Below, piece by piece: positions 26,891 to 35,457 of a stretch of DNA of 35,512 nt; positions within the stretch are counted from its first letter, which is position 1; the number at the start of each line of letters is the position of its first letter. Source of the DNA: Candidatus Dojkabacteria bacterium (GTDB lineage: Bacteria > Patescibacteriota > Dojkabacteria > GCA-002793355); the NCBI GenBank assembly GCA_015489595.1, contig WFZK01000020.1:1-35512 (forward strand), read 5' to 3'. The position numbers and the translations under genes are program-made. The notes below the pieces were generated by a model. The model had not been told where the DNA came from, ran no database searches, and worked only from the letters and a program-made list of their open reading frames with translations.

Positions 26891-27532
26891 CTAGCTAATA
26901 GCTTGCTTGATCTTCTTTAGAAGCTCCGCAGGAGATACAACCGGATACTCTAACTTCTGCACAACCTCTTCTATCTTAAACTCAGAGATAGGAGCATCCT
27001 TAAGCTTCTCCAACAACGCTTCTGAGGAATCAATAGGGTAATCAACTCCTTTAGTATGCTTAAGCACCAAATACGCCCACGGAGCATCGCAATACTCTAA
27101 AGCCTGCTGCGCCATCTCATGACCGTACTCTGCAACGGCTTTAGCCTGCTCTCCAGCCTTCACTTTCTGATATGCAAGTTTAGCAATCCCTCCTGCAACG
27201 TGGACTCTCAGACTTTTCTTCTCCTCCTCTGTTAGCTCGTCTAAATGTTCCACCTTATACAGAGCCTTATCTGGATCTGCTCTTAGAATATTCCTGGTTG
27301 TATTAAGTGTAATCCCGAGAAAATCAGCAATCTCATTGTCTAGCTTAAGATACTCATTTTTCAAAACAACAGCAAAACACGCTCTTGCTAAACTCGGAAG
27401 CCACGTAAGGGTGCGATATTCTGCCAAGTTGTGCAACCCTCCAAGCAATTCTATAGACTTATAAAACACCTGTTCCACAAGCCTATTTAGTTCGCGTTTA
27501 TTTACGTCTGTTTGAGGAGTAACTGTGATCAT
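26891..27532 (-). CDS. HTH-like protein partnered with KaiC-like ATPase
   Basis: LDNEIADFLGITLNTTRNILRADPDKALYKVEHLDELTEEEK helix-turn-helix-like segment; 22 nt downstream of the KaiC-like gene. Confidence 0.6.
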   Translation of the reverse strand: MITVTPQTDVNKRELNRLVEQVFYKSIELLGGLHNLAEYRTLTWLPSLARACFAVVLKNEYLKLDNEIADFLGITLNTTRNILRADPDKALYKVEHLDELTEEEKKSLRVHVAGGIAKLAYQKVKAGEQAKAVAEYGHEMAQQALEYCDAPWAYLVLKHTKGVDYPIDSSEALLEKLKDAPISEFKIEEVVQKLEYPVVSPAELLKKIKQAIS

Positions 27533-27554
27533 AGCAATTTAATTAACATTTTAT

Positions 27555-28451
27555 TTAAGCAGTCTGCTGCCTAAGTTCACTTAAAGGCTTAAGGATCTCT
27601 ACAAGTCCAGATTCTGTAATTCTCATAAGGTGGGTCCTACTATCATGGCCTGCCATTCTGCACCCATCTATTCTGAAAAGCCTTACCACCTCGCCAATTG
27701 GCAAACCATACTGTCTGGCTTTAAAGGTTGTATCTATTACCTCTTTGGCCAAAACCATTGTGCCGTCGACTATATGGCCTACTGCGTATCCTCCGGCCGC
27801 CTCAGCGGTTTGAAGCTCATGCCCGCTTCTTTTCTGCGAGACAAATAGCGCAGTTTGATACCACTTCTTCATGAAGTTAAACATTCTCCGGACTACGCTT
27901 CTTGCAAGCATCTCTTTGTGCTCATAAAAACCAGTTACAGAATCGATAACAGTATAGTTTACTTTAAACTGCTTAATAGCATAAGCTATCGTTGCTAAAA
28001 GATCAGGCAGGTTTTCTCTTAAGCTAGAATAAGAAGCAGCGTCGATAAGTACAATATTATCCTCCAGATTCTTAAACTCATAACCCATGGCTGCTGCTCT
28101 TGCCGCAAGCCCAGCGGCAACAAAATTCGCTGGAGATTCGACGGTTATAAACAACACTTTCTCATTCTGAGCGGCACGGGCTATTGTAAATTGCTCTACC
28201 ATCAAAGATTTACCCGTATCGGAAACTCCTGTAATGTTAAACACCGAATATTTAGGAATACCGTTAAGCTTTACCTTTTCTAGCTTTCCGTCTACCTCTT
28301 TGACAGTAAAGAAAAGATCGTCTAAGCCCTTAATTCCAGTGGGAACACCTTCTAATTCTGGTGCTTTTGCATAAGCCTTTGATCCTGTAAATATAGCCTC
28401 TTTTACTACCTTTGGATCTTTGTATTCGTAGCTTTGATAGATCTGATCCAT
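27555..28451 (-). CDS. KaiC-like RecA-superfamily ATPase
   Basis: GVPTGIKGLDDLFF, Walker A NITGVSDTGKSLM, VLFITVESPANFV, YTVIDSVTGFYEHKEML. Confidence 0.85.
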   Translation of the reverse strand: MDQIYQSYEYKDPKVVKEAIFTGSKAYAKAPELEGVPTGIKGLDDLFFTVKEVDGKLEKVKLNGIPKYSVFNITGVSDTGKSLMVEQFTIARAAQNEKVLFITVESPANFVAAGLAARAAAMGYEFKNLEDNIVLIDAASYSSLRENLPDLLATIAYAIKQFKVNYTVIDSVTGFYEHKEMLARSVVRRMFNFMKKWYQTALFVSQKRSGHELQTAEAAGGYAVGHIVDGTMVLAKEVIDTTFKARQYGLPIGEVVRLFRIDGCRMAGHDSRTHLMRITESGLVEILKPLSELRQQTA

Positions 28452-28456
28452 ATAGT

Positions 28457-28462
28457 ATTCTA
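28457..28462 (-). promoter_or_regulatory. -10-like TAGAAT, 5 nt before ATG 28451
   Basis: TAGAAT-ACTAT-ATG on the minus strand. Confidence 0.5.
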
Positions 28463-28549
28463 ACCAGATCTTAGCAAAGTGTCAAGTAGACTGCTAAACA
28501 AAATATAGAAGGTGAAAATCCCCTTGTACCGCTATGATAAACTTCAAAT

Positions 28550-29461
28550 ATGAAAATCGCAAAGTTCATAGAACTAATCGACAAAACCCTTACTGGCATC
28601 CTCCAGTCTTACACCCTCCCCAGTCAACCAGGAGTAGCTTTCTCAGGAGGTATAGATAGTACAACCATAGCCTTTAAACTTAAAAAACTAGGCTTTAGGC
28701 CTATACTCCTTACCGCTGGATCCTCTCGCAGCAAAGAGAAAACTCACGCCGAGCAGATAGCGAAGAGATTAGGACTCGAATTCATATTCGTTGAAGTAAC
28801 CCCTGAGTTTATTCAGAACAATCTAGATCTTATATACAACGTTCTTCAACAGAAAACCCCACAGGAGATAAAACAGTTAGCTTATAAAACACGCCCACGA
28901 TTCCCCGGATTGGAAACATATCCTAATGCCATGGACGTAACTATAGGCTTATGTATGTATGCCATTGCAAAGCACCCAAAAGCTCCCAAAACAATCATCA
29001 CCGGCCATGGCGCAGGGGATTTATTCTTAGGAGCATACAAAGTATACAAAATCCCTAGGGATCAACTTCAAGACTACATTGTTAACCAGGCTCTCCCCAG
29101 CGGCAAAGTAGATATATTCAGAGACTCTTTAATAGCAAAACAGGCGGGAAAAACACTTTTAAACCCATTGCTTGAAGAAGAATTTGTCAAGATAGCTCTA
29201 GAGATCCCTGTTTCTCTTAAGCTTAAAAACAATATTCGAAAATACATTTGGCTAAAATATGCAGAATGGTTAGGGGTCCCTAAAATGGCCCTACAAAGAA
29301 GACCAAAGGCTATGCAGTACGGCTGTGGATTTTTAAAGGAGGTTCAGAAAATGCTAAAAATTAAAGCTGCTGAAAATGCAAAAACCAGAGACCAACCTAG
29401 AAAAGAGAGAGCAAAAAAGCTCGCAAGAACAAAGATTATCCCTAACGCAAGTTCAGAATAA
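28550..29461 (+). CDS. Stand-alone asparagine-synthase-type ATP-pyrophosphatase domain protein
   Basis: GVAFSGGIDSTTIAFKLKKLGFRPILLTAGS PP-loop and TIITGHGAGDLFLGAYK; no N-terminal glutaminase domain. Confidence 0.75.
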   Translation: MKIAKFIELIDKTLTGILQSYTLPSQPGVAFSGGIDSTTIAFKLKKLGFRPILLTAGSSRSKEKTHAEQIAKRLGLEFIFVEVTPEFIQNNLDLIYNVLQQKTPQEIKQLAYKTRPRFPGLETYPNAMDVTIGLCMYAIAKHPKAPKTIITGHGAGDLFLGAYKVYKIPRDQLQDYIVNQALPSGKVDIFRDSLIAKQAGKTLLNPLLEEEFVKIALEIPVSLKLKNNIRKYIWLKYAEWLGVPKMALQRRPKAMQYGCGFLKEVQKMLKIKAAENAKTRDQPRKERAKKLARTKIIPNASSE

Positions 29462-29766
29462 AGATACTTTCTAGAAAGCTTTGCCCCACAGTATCTGCAT
29501 CGGCCCCCAGTTAGTAAAAAAGATATTACAGGGATTAAGTCGATTGCCCCAAGAGGATGGCCACATTCGTCGCATCTAGACCTTCCGCAGCAAAGTGAGC
29601 GCCAAAAGCTAGTCCCTAGTTTGTGCTTTCGTACGAACCTGTCTTTAACTAGTTTTAAAAACGAGGCCAAACTTGCGCCTAGGAAAAAGAAGAAAACAAT
29701 CCGTAACAAAACGACAGAGTAATATCCTTCCGTAGAGCTTAAAAGACTCCCTCTAAACAACATCAC
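29344..29766 (-). CDS. Prepilin peptidase N-terminal (DiS_P_DiS) domain protein, no A24 protease domain
   Basis: CDECGHPLGAIDLIPVISFLLTGGRCRYCGAKLSRKYLYSELALGIIF is the PilD N-domain with two CxxC motifs. Confidence 0.75.
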   Translation of the reverse strand: MMLFRGSLLSSTEGYYSVVLLRIVFFFFLGASLASFLKLVKDRFVRKHKLGTSFWRSLCCGRSRCDECGHPLGAIDLIPVISFLLTGGRCRYCGAKLSRKYLYSELALGIIFVLASFFALSFLGWSLVFAFSAALIFSIF

Positions 29767-29790
29767 TTCAATTTTATCTAACTTATTATC

Positions 29791-30303
29791 CTAAGCTATC
29801 ACAGAATAAAAACCTACCACTGCCAAGCTTACATGAACATTAAGAGAAGCGCCTTTGCCATACATCGGAATAAACACCGTATGATTAAGCTTAGCCAGCG
29901 TCTTTTCTACTATACCATAGGTCTCATTGCCAACCACTAAAGCGTAAGAATCGGGATACCTAAACCTAAAATACGGAGCTGAGTCGGTGGTCTGTTCTAT
30001 ACCGATAAGAGGTACGTTTTTAGTCTTAAGATAATTAATAGCCTTAGCGGTGGTTTTAAAATACCTCCAGTGGACAGACTTTTCCTTATGCCTAGAGACC
30101 TTTTTTAGATCCTTGCCAAAAGGAGGCTTGTGACTAATACCGGTTAAAATAAGCTCTCTTACACCCAAAGCATCAGCTATTCTGAACATTGAAGCCACAT
30201 TTCTAGCGTATTGAATGTTTTCAGCCAAAATATATATCTCCTTGCCGTGCCTGAATTTTTTGTTTAAACGCTTAATCTCACGCTTTAAAAGTTGTTTGTT
30301 CAT
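29791..30303 (-). CDS. SpoU/TrmH-family RNA 2'-O-methyltransferase
   Basis: ENIQYARNVASMFRIADALGVRELILTG, ALVVGNETYGI, FIPMYGKGASLNVHVSLAVV. Confidence 0.9.
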   Translation of the reverse strand: MNKQLLKREIKRLNKKFRHGKEIYILAENIQYARNVASMFRIADALGVRELILTGISHKPPFGKDLKKVSRHKEKSVHWRYFKTTAKAINYLKTKNVPLIGIEQTTDSAPYFRFRYPDSYALVVGNETYGIVEKTLAKLNHTVFIPMYGKGASLNVHVSLAVVGFYSVIA

Positions 30304-30316
30304 ATCTATATGTTAC

Positions 30317-31225
30317 TTAATCTAACACCAATGTAAAGGTATTTTCCCAGGTAACTAAATGTCTAGCTCGAGGGACTACCTTTAAACGGGTCCAGATGTT
30401 TTCAAGCCTAGCCTTCTCCCCTACTGTCCTTGCGTGCGGAAACACCCTTGTAACCTGCACAAATCCGGCGATTCTTTCTGGGATAAATCTAGCCAGATTC
30501 AAAAGCCACCAGGGAAAACCCACCGGATTATCTCCTCGAGCCTCGAATTCATATTTAAAACGACTCTGATCACACTCAAACCTGTATTCTTGTTCTTTAA
30601 ATTCGTCCAGCTCCCTTAGCATATAAGCATACCACTCTTTATACCATCTGGTTATCCATGAATTGGCCTGCAGAAAATCCAAATATAAGGATACTTTTTC
30701 CAAATATAGAGGAATTGCTTCTACCACCTGAGTTGCAAAACTTAAATCTTCAGTAAAAAGCTTGCCCACAGGCAAAGCAGAGAAAAAATTAAGACAGAGC
30801 TTATCTTTCACGTCTGCATCTGTCCGCCTACGCATCAGATTTCCAAGCTTAAGGATAAGTAGAAGCCGCGTAGTAAAAAGTCTGCCAGGATCAGTCCAGA
30901 TCCATAAGTCGATATCATCTTCAGGTAAAGCATTAAAAGAAGCGACAGAACCGGTAACAAAAACTCCTTTTACATAAGGTACACTTAGGATCAAATCAAG
31001 CAACCTACGCGCCCAACAAAGCTTTTTGAAACTCTCGTTGTAGAGTTTAGAATATCTCTGCACAAAATCGTCAACTTTCTCCCCTGTAAAAAACTTGCGG
31101 AGGAATAGCCACGGGTACACAAATTTAAATTCCTTGTCTTCTGTGTATACTCTACTTCTTAAGCTATTAATAGGGAAGCCAAATTTAAACTTGTAAGAAG
31201 CTAGCTGCAGAATCGAAGCATCCAT
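30317..31225 (-). CDS. Nucleotidyltransferase-domain protein
   Basis: GVFVTGSVASFNALPEDDIDLWIW (GS-x(n)-DxD nucleotidyltransferase motif). Confidence 0.7.
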   Translation of the reverse strand: MDASILQLASYKFKFGFPINSLRSRVYTEDKEFKFVYPWLFLRKFFTGEKVDDFVQRYSKLYNESFKKLCWARRLLDLILSVPYVKGVFVTGSVASFNALPEDDIDLWIWTDPGRLFTTRLLLILKLGNLMRRRTDADVKDKLCLNFFSALPVGKLFTEDLSFATQVVEAIPLYLEKVSLYLDFLQANSWITRWYKEWYAYMLRELDEFKEQEYRFECDQSRFKYEFEARGDNPVGFPWWLLNLARFIPERIAGFVQVTRVFPHARTVGEKARLENIWTRLKVVPRARHLVTWENTFTLVLD

Positions 31226-31249
31226 ATACCCTGATTATACATCTTAAGG

Positions 31250-31255
31250 TATACT
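31250..31255 (+). promoter_or_regulatory. -10 box TATACT, 5 nt before ATG 31261
   Basis: TATACT-ATTAC-ATG. Confidence 0.6.
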
Positions 31256-31260
31256 ATTAC

Positions 31261-32031
31261 ATGGCTGAACACGCGATTCCGCAAAACATAATGGAGTATG
31301 AATTTAAACTCTTCGCTGGCCTTACGTGGAAACAATTCATATACGCTGCGATCGGCGGAGTGCTTACATTTATCATTTTTCAACTGACTCTAGGCAAAAA
31401 AATTCCGGCTATTTTCGGGTGGCCGCTGCTGTTTATAACAGCAGCGGCCACCCTGGCCCTTACATTTTTTACGTACGAAAAAAGATCATTAGATCAATGG
31501 ATCCAAGACTATCTAAGGGCTATGTCTATCCCACTTATCAGAGTTTGGAAAAAAGACTACAAACCTGTGAAATACGATCCCGAAAGAAGATACAAGCCAG
31601 AAACATTTCCTGACTATCTTAGCGTATACTTTAAAAAAGAAGTTGAAATAAGCTCCGCACACAAGAAAGTTGAACACACATTAAAACAGATCCAGCAACC
31701 AAAGGTCATAAACATAAACCCCAGCAATTATACTCAGTTTTCAACCATTAATATCAAAATCCCAGAGACCCCTAACACAGTGGCCTTTAGGCTCGTAAGC
31801 AACAACCAGCCCGTAGAAGGGGTTGTTGCAAGGCTCTATGATATAAACAACAAAGAACTCCGCGCCCTAAAGAGTACTCCTCATGGCATAATTTACTTTA
31901 ACAAACCACTAAACAACGGAACCTACAGAATTGTATTTAATCATCCTAAAATCAGGTTCCCTGAGGTGCACATAACCTTTCAAAACAACACCTACCCTCT
32001 GTTTAACATAGTTGGTGAGCAAAATGGCTAG
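31261..32031 (+). CDS. PrgI-family membrane protein with C-terminal beta-sandwich-like extension
   Basis: AIPQNIMEYEFKLFAGLTWKQFIYAAIGGVLTFIIFQL...two TM; immediately upstream of VirB4-like genes. Confidence 0.75.
   Translation: MAEHAIPQNIMEYEFKLFAGLTWKQFIYAAIGGVLTFIIFQLTLGKKIPAIFGWPLLFITAAATLALTFFTYEKRSLDQWIQDYLRAMSIPLIRVWKKDYKPVKYDPERRYKPETFPDYLSVYFKKEVEISSAHKKVEHTLKQIQQPKVININPSNYTQFSTINIKIPETPNTVAFRLVSNNQPVEGVVARLYDINNKELRALKSTPHGIIYFNKPLNNGTYRIVFNHPKIRFPEVHITFQNNTYPLFNIVGEQNG
31417..31453. repeat. 37-bp perfect palindrome inside the PrgI-like CDS, 17-bp arms
   Basis: GGGTGGCCGCTGCTGTT-TAT-AACAGCAGCGGCCACCC. Confidence 0.97.
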
Positions 32032-32638
32032 ATACGTAAAAAGCCCTACTCAAGATTTTCTAGAGATCGAAGAGGTACTTGCAGACATGCTAATTACCCG
32101 CAACGGCACATTCGCCGTAATTATAAAAACAAATGCAGTAAACTTTGAGTTGCTCTCTCCAGAGGAGCAGGAGCTTAAAATAAAAAACTTCGCCTCTTTT
32201 ATCAACTCACTGGACTTTGACCTTCAGATACTTATTGAAACCCAAAAGGTAAGCCTTCACAAATATGCTGAGTACATAGAACAATTAGAAAACCCTACTC
32301 TTTCGCCAGGACTCCAACGCCAGCTTAAAATCTACAAAAGATTTATTCGAAAGCTGGTAACAACCCAGAACATCCTCGACAAACAGTTTTATCTCGTGAT
32401 TCCGTACAGGACCGCAGTAACATACACTTCAAGCCTGCCCGTCGCCAGGAAGAAGGTCCTTATAGAGCAGGCGCTAAACTTTTTAATCCCCAAACGGAAC
32501 CATGTACTAAAGATGTTGAATATAATGGGGCTTAACGGAAAGCAACTCACCACAGCCGAGATCATCAAATACTTCGTAAAAATATATAATCCTGGAATCA
32601 AAAAGATTAAATTCGAAAGTACAAGCATAGATGTTTAG
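32012..32638 (+). CDS. TraC-like / VirB4 N-terminal-domain protein
   Basis: SPTQDFLEIEEVLADMLITRNGTFAVIIKTNAVNFELLSPEEQE; overlaps prgI and virB4. Confidence 0.65.
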   Translation: MVSKMARYVKSPTQDFLEIEEVLADMLITRNGTFAVIIKTNAVNFELLSPEEQELKIKNFASFINSLDFDLQILIETQKVSLHKYAEYIEQLENPTLSPGLQRQLKIYKRFIRKLVTTQNILDKQFYLVIPYRTAVTYTSSLPVARKKVLIEQALNFLIPKRNHVLKMLNIMGLNGKQLTTAEIIKYFVKIYNPGIKKIKFESTSIDV

Positions 32639-34466
32639 CTTATTCAAAAACAAAAAAAGCTCTTCAACTTCTGGAAAGATTACAACTACCGAGAAAAAAC
32701 TCACATATACCCTTAAAGACCTTATTGCCCCTAACCTTCTAGAGATAGATTTTAAAGACATAAAAATAGATAACCGATACTACAGGATCTTTATCGTGGT
32801 TGGCTACCCCAGAAAGGTCGACAACACCTGGCTTTCGCCTCTTATCAATTTTGAACACGAGCTAGCTATCTCAATGTTTTATTATCCTTTGGACTCAGAT
32901 GAGATTATTAATAAGCTAAAAAGAAAAATAGCAGAGCTTGAAGCAAGCTTAGCTAATGAGTACCAAGCAGGCAAAGTCCTTGACCCTAAAAACAAAGTGG
33001 CCCTAGAGGACGCACAAAGGCTTATGGAAGATATTGCCTCGGGACAAGAAAAATTTTTCAACACAGGCTTTTACATCAGACTTTCCGCTGACACTAAAAA
33101 AGAGCTTGACCTAAGAAGCAAAAATCTGGTTTCAACGCTGGCAGCCATAGGGCTAGAGGTAGTTCCTGCAACCTTAAGACAAGATCTTGCTTTGCACACT
33201 ACTCTTCCCAAAGCCCAAGACAAGATATTCCAGGTAAGAAACATGGACACAAGCTCACTTGCTAAAACGTTCCCCTTTGTAAGCTCTGAACTTACAATGG
33301 ACAAAGGCATCCTATATGGTATTAATCTTCACAACCACTCGCTTGTAATCTACGACAGATTCGAAGCGCCAAATGCAAATGAGGTGGTGTTTGCGACCTC
33401 AGGCGCTGGAAAAAGCTACTATGTGAAACTACAAGCCCTCAGATACCTGATTACCGGAACCCAGATATTCATAATAGATCCAGAAAGGGAATACGATAAA
33501 CTAGCCGAGGCTGTAGATGGAAGCTATATAACCTTCTCACAGGATTCAGAAGCTAAGATAAACCCCTTTGAATTCATAAGATCTACAGATTCCACCGACA
33601 AGAATATTCTCAGAGATAAGATACTTAGCTTGCACACCTTCTTTAGAATAATGTTCGGCGGAGAGATAAGTAACAAAGCCTCCGCCGTACTTGACAAAGC
33701 CCTAATCTTAACCTACAAAGAGCGTGGCATTACCACTGATCCTGACACTTGGAAAAACGACCCACCACTTTTGGAAGACTTATACAAGATCTTAAAAGGC
33801 ATGGTAGAGCCTGAAGCTCAAGACATGGCAAGCAGACTGGAAAAATACGTAATGGGCTCTGGCGCTGGGGTATTTAACATGCCCACCAACATTGACATAA
33901 ATAACAATTTTATTGTCTTTAGTATCAGAGATCTAAGAGACGAATTGCGTCCTATGGCAATGTATGTAATTCTAGACTTTATCTGGACCAAAATCAGAGA
34001 AAAACGCAGACGCAGACTTCTGCTCATAGATGAGGCCTGGACCATGATGCAATACGAAGACTCTGCAAAGTTTGTGTTCGGAATTGCAAAAAGAGCAAGA
34101 AAATACTATTTAGGCCTCACCGCAATAAGCCAAGATGTGGATGAATTTTTAAATTCAAAGTACGGGAAGGCCGTAGTGACCAATGCCAGCTTAAAGATGC
34201 TACTTAAACAAAGCTCTGCTGCTATAGACCTGGTTGCGCACACATTTAATCTATCAAGTGGTGAGAAAAACTTCTTACTCTCTGCACACAGAGGAGAAGG
34301 TATATTCTTCGCTGAGCAAAACCACGTAGCAATGCAGGTTATCTCAAACAACGCTGAGCACAGGTTAATTACCTCAGATCCGAAAGAATTAGAAAAGATG
34401 AAGTCTTCAGATATTTCTAAGCTAGACATAGAAGAAGCATCAGATGTCTTCAATCCAGAGGGGTAA
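32631..34466 (+). CDS. VirB4-like T4SS ATPase
   Basis: ATSGAGKSYYVKLQALRYL (Walker A), IFIIDPEREYDKLAEAVDGSYI, RRRLLLIDEAWTMMQ, LTAISQDVDEFL. Confidence 0.92.
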   Translation: MFSLFKNKKSSSTSGKITTTEKKLTYTLKDLIAPNLLEIDFKDIKIDNRYYRIFIVVGYPRKVDNTWLSPLINFEHELAISMFYYPLDSDEIINKLKRKIAELEASLANEYQAGKVLDPKNKVALEDAQRLMEDIASGQEKFFNTGFYIRLSADTKKELDLRSKNLVSTLAAIGLEVVPATLRQDLALHTTLPKAQDKIFQVRNMDTSSLAKTFPFVSSELTMDKGILYGINLHNHSLVIYDRFEAPNANEVVFATSGAGKSYYVKLQALRYLITGTQIFIIDPEREYDKLAEAVDGSYITFSQDSEAKINPFEFIRSTDSTDKNILRDKILSLHTFFRIMFGGEISNKASAVLDKALILTYKERGITTDPDTWKNDPPLLEDLYKILKGMVEPEAQDMASRLEKYVMGSGAGVFNMPTNIDINNNFIVFSIRDLRDELRPMAMYVILDFIWTKIREKRRRRLLLIDEAWTMMQYEDSAKFVFGIAKRARKYYLGLTAISQDVDEFLNSKYGKAVVTNASLKMLLKQSSAAIDLVAHTFNLSSGEKNFLLSAHRGEGIFFAEQNHVAMQVISNNAEHRLITSDPKELEKMKSSDISKLDIEEASDVFNPEG

Positions 34467-34938
34467 AGAGACAGAGCCTAGGCCGGAAGAGATCGAAATA
34501 GAAATCGGGGAACTAAAGTTATCCAAACAACTGGTTGATTCCATGAGAAGGCTACAGCAACAAGGGGTTTTAAGATTATGGCAAGATCTTCAACTCCAAA
34601 AAATGGGGAAGGGAGAAGGACTAGAAGAAATTATACCCGGTTACTTTACAACTTATTTCGTCGCCTCTATTAGCCACAGCTTCCTGGGTTTAGAAATATG
34701 GGCACTACCCCCCAACCTTCCGCAAAAGATACTCAAAGGGAGGTTATTTATCAGCGACCCACCAATTGATCTAGTTGTCTCCCCGCTTGGATCCTTCCAA
34801 GATAGTACCACCGAAATTCAAGTAGCAACAGCAATAGCCGTATCATTCCCTCCAGAAAACGACCTGCCTTTACCTCGGACGAGCCTCAGGTATTACTATA
34901 CCCACCGAAACCGTCCCCAGATCAAAGTCCCACTCTGA
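34444..34938 (+). CDS. Hypothetical protein, 5' part of a possibly frameshifted gene
   Basis: Overlaps the virB4-like 3' end; codon-like composition; ends inside a second long open frame. Confidence 0.6.
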   Translation: MSSIQRGKETEPRPEEIEIEIGELKLSKQLVDSMRRLQQQGVLRLWQDLQLQKMGKGEGLEEIIPGYFTTYFVASISHSFLGLEIWALPPNLPQKILKGRLFISDPPIDLVVSPLGSFQDSTTEIQVATAIAVSFPPENDLPLPRTSLRYYYTHRNRPQIKVPL

Positions 34939-35387
34939 TACCTATCCTCTCCATCACCTGGGATGCTTATGGAGACCCAGAAAGACTACAGGTAGGGGAA
35001 ATACAGCGAATTCAGACTCTACAGGGACTCATCTATAATGCCTCTTTCCAGCCAAACGAAATTCAGCCCACCCCTCATAAAAAACCCAGAACTCCAGATG
35101 CCCCAATCGACATTCCAACGATCTTCACCTTCGTCACCTGGGGAAACACTGTATACGTGGCAACTACTAACCCCTACAGTTCCGAATTTCACGCAGCAGA
35201 AGAAGGGGCAGAAGAATCCCCCATCATGACCTCACCTGAATGGGATACCCACGCAGATGATCCCTATACAACCGCTTCTAGACCATTTATCCCGATACTT
35301 AGAAAGTTAGTACCTAAGAGACAACCTCCGCATGGGGAAAAAATCATGCAGCAAGAGGAAAATCTGTACCGGTCCAAAAAGAGTTGA
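34806..35387 (+). CDS. Open frame in -1 phase, probable continuation of the 34444 gene
   Basis: No stop from 34806 to TGA at 35387: ...TSDEPQVLLYPPKPSPDQSPTLIPILSITWDAYGDPERLQVGEIQRIQTLQGLIYNASFQPNEIQPTPHKKPRTPDAPIDIPTIFTFVTWGNTVYVATTN...; first standard start codon noted by the ORF track is GTG 35157. Confidence 0.55.
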   Translation, partial: YHRNSSSNSNSRIIPSRKRPAFTSDEPQVLLYPPKPSPDQSPTLIPILSITWDAYGDPERLQVGEIQRIQTLQGLIYNASFQPNEIQPTPHKKPRTPDAPIDIPTIFTFVTWGNTVYVATTNPYSSEFHAAEEGAEESPIMTSPEWDTHADDPYTTASRPFIPILRKLVPKRQPPHGEKIMQQEENLYRSKKS

Positions 35388-35404
35388 GACAAAATAAAAA
35401 ATAG

Positions 35405-35457
35405 GTGTGGTTCCCGCTACAATAATTTAAGGAGATAAATTGTTAGGGGAACCACAC
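35405..35457 (+). promoter_or_regulatory. Inverted repeat enclosing a Shine-Dalgarno at the start of the last gene
   Basis: GTGTGGTTCCC (35405-35415) ... AAGGAG ... GGGAACCACAC (35447-35457). Confidence 0.65.

Noticed and set aside
31800-31831. GCAACAACC...GGTTGTTGC inverted repeat in the PrgI-like CDS
   Set aside because: Short arms with a 12-14 nt loop; weak next to the 37-bp palindrome in the same gene.
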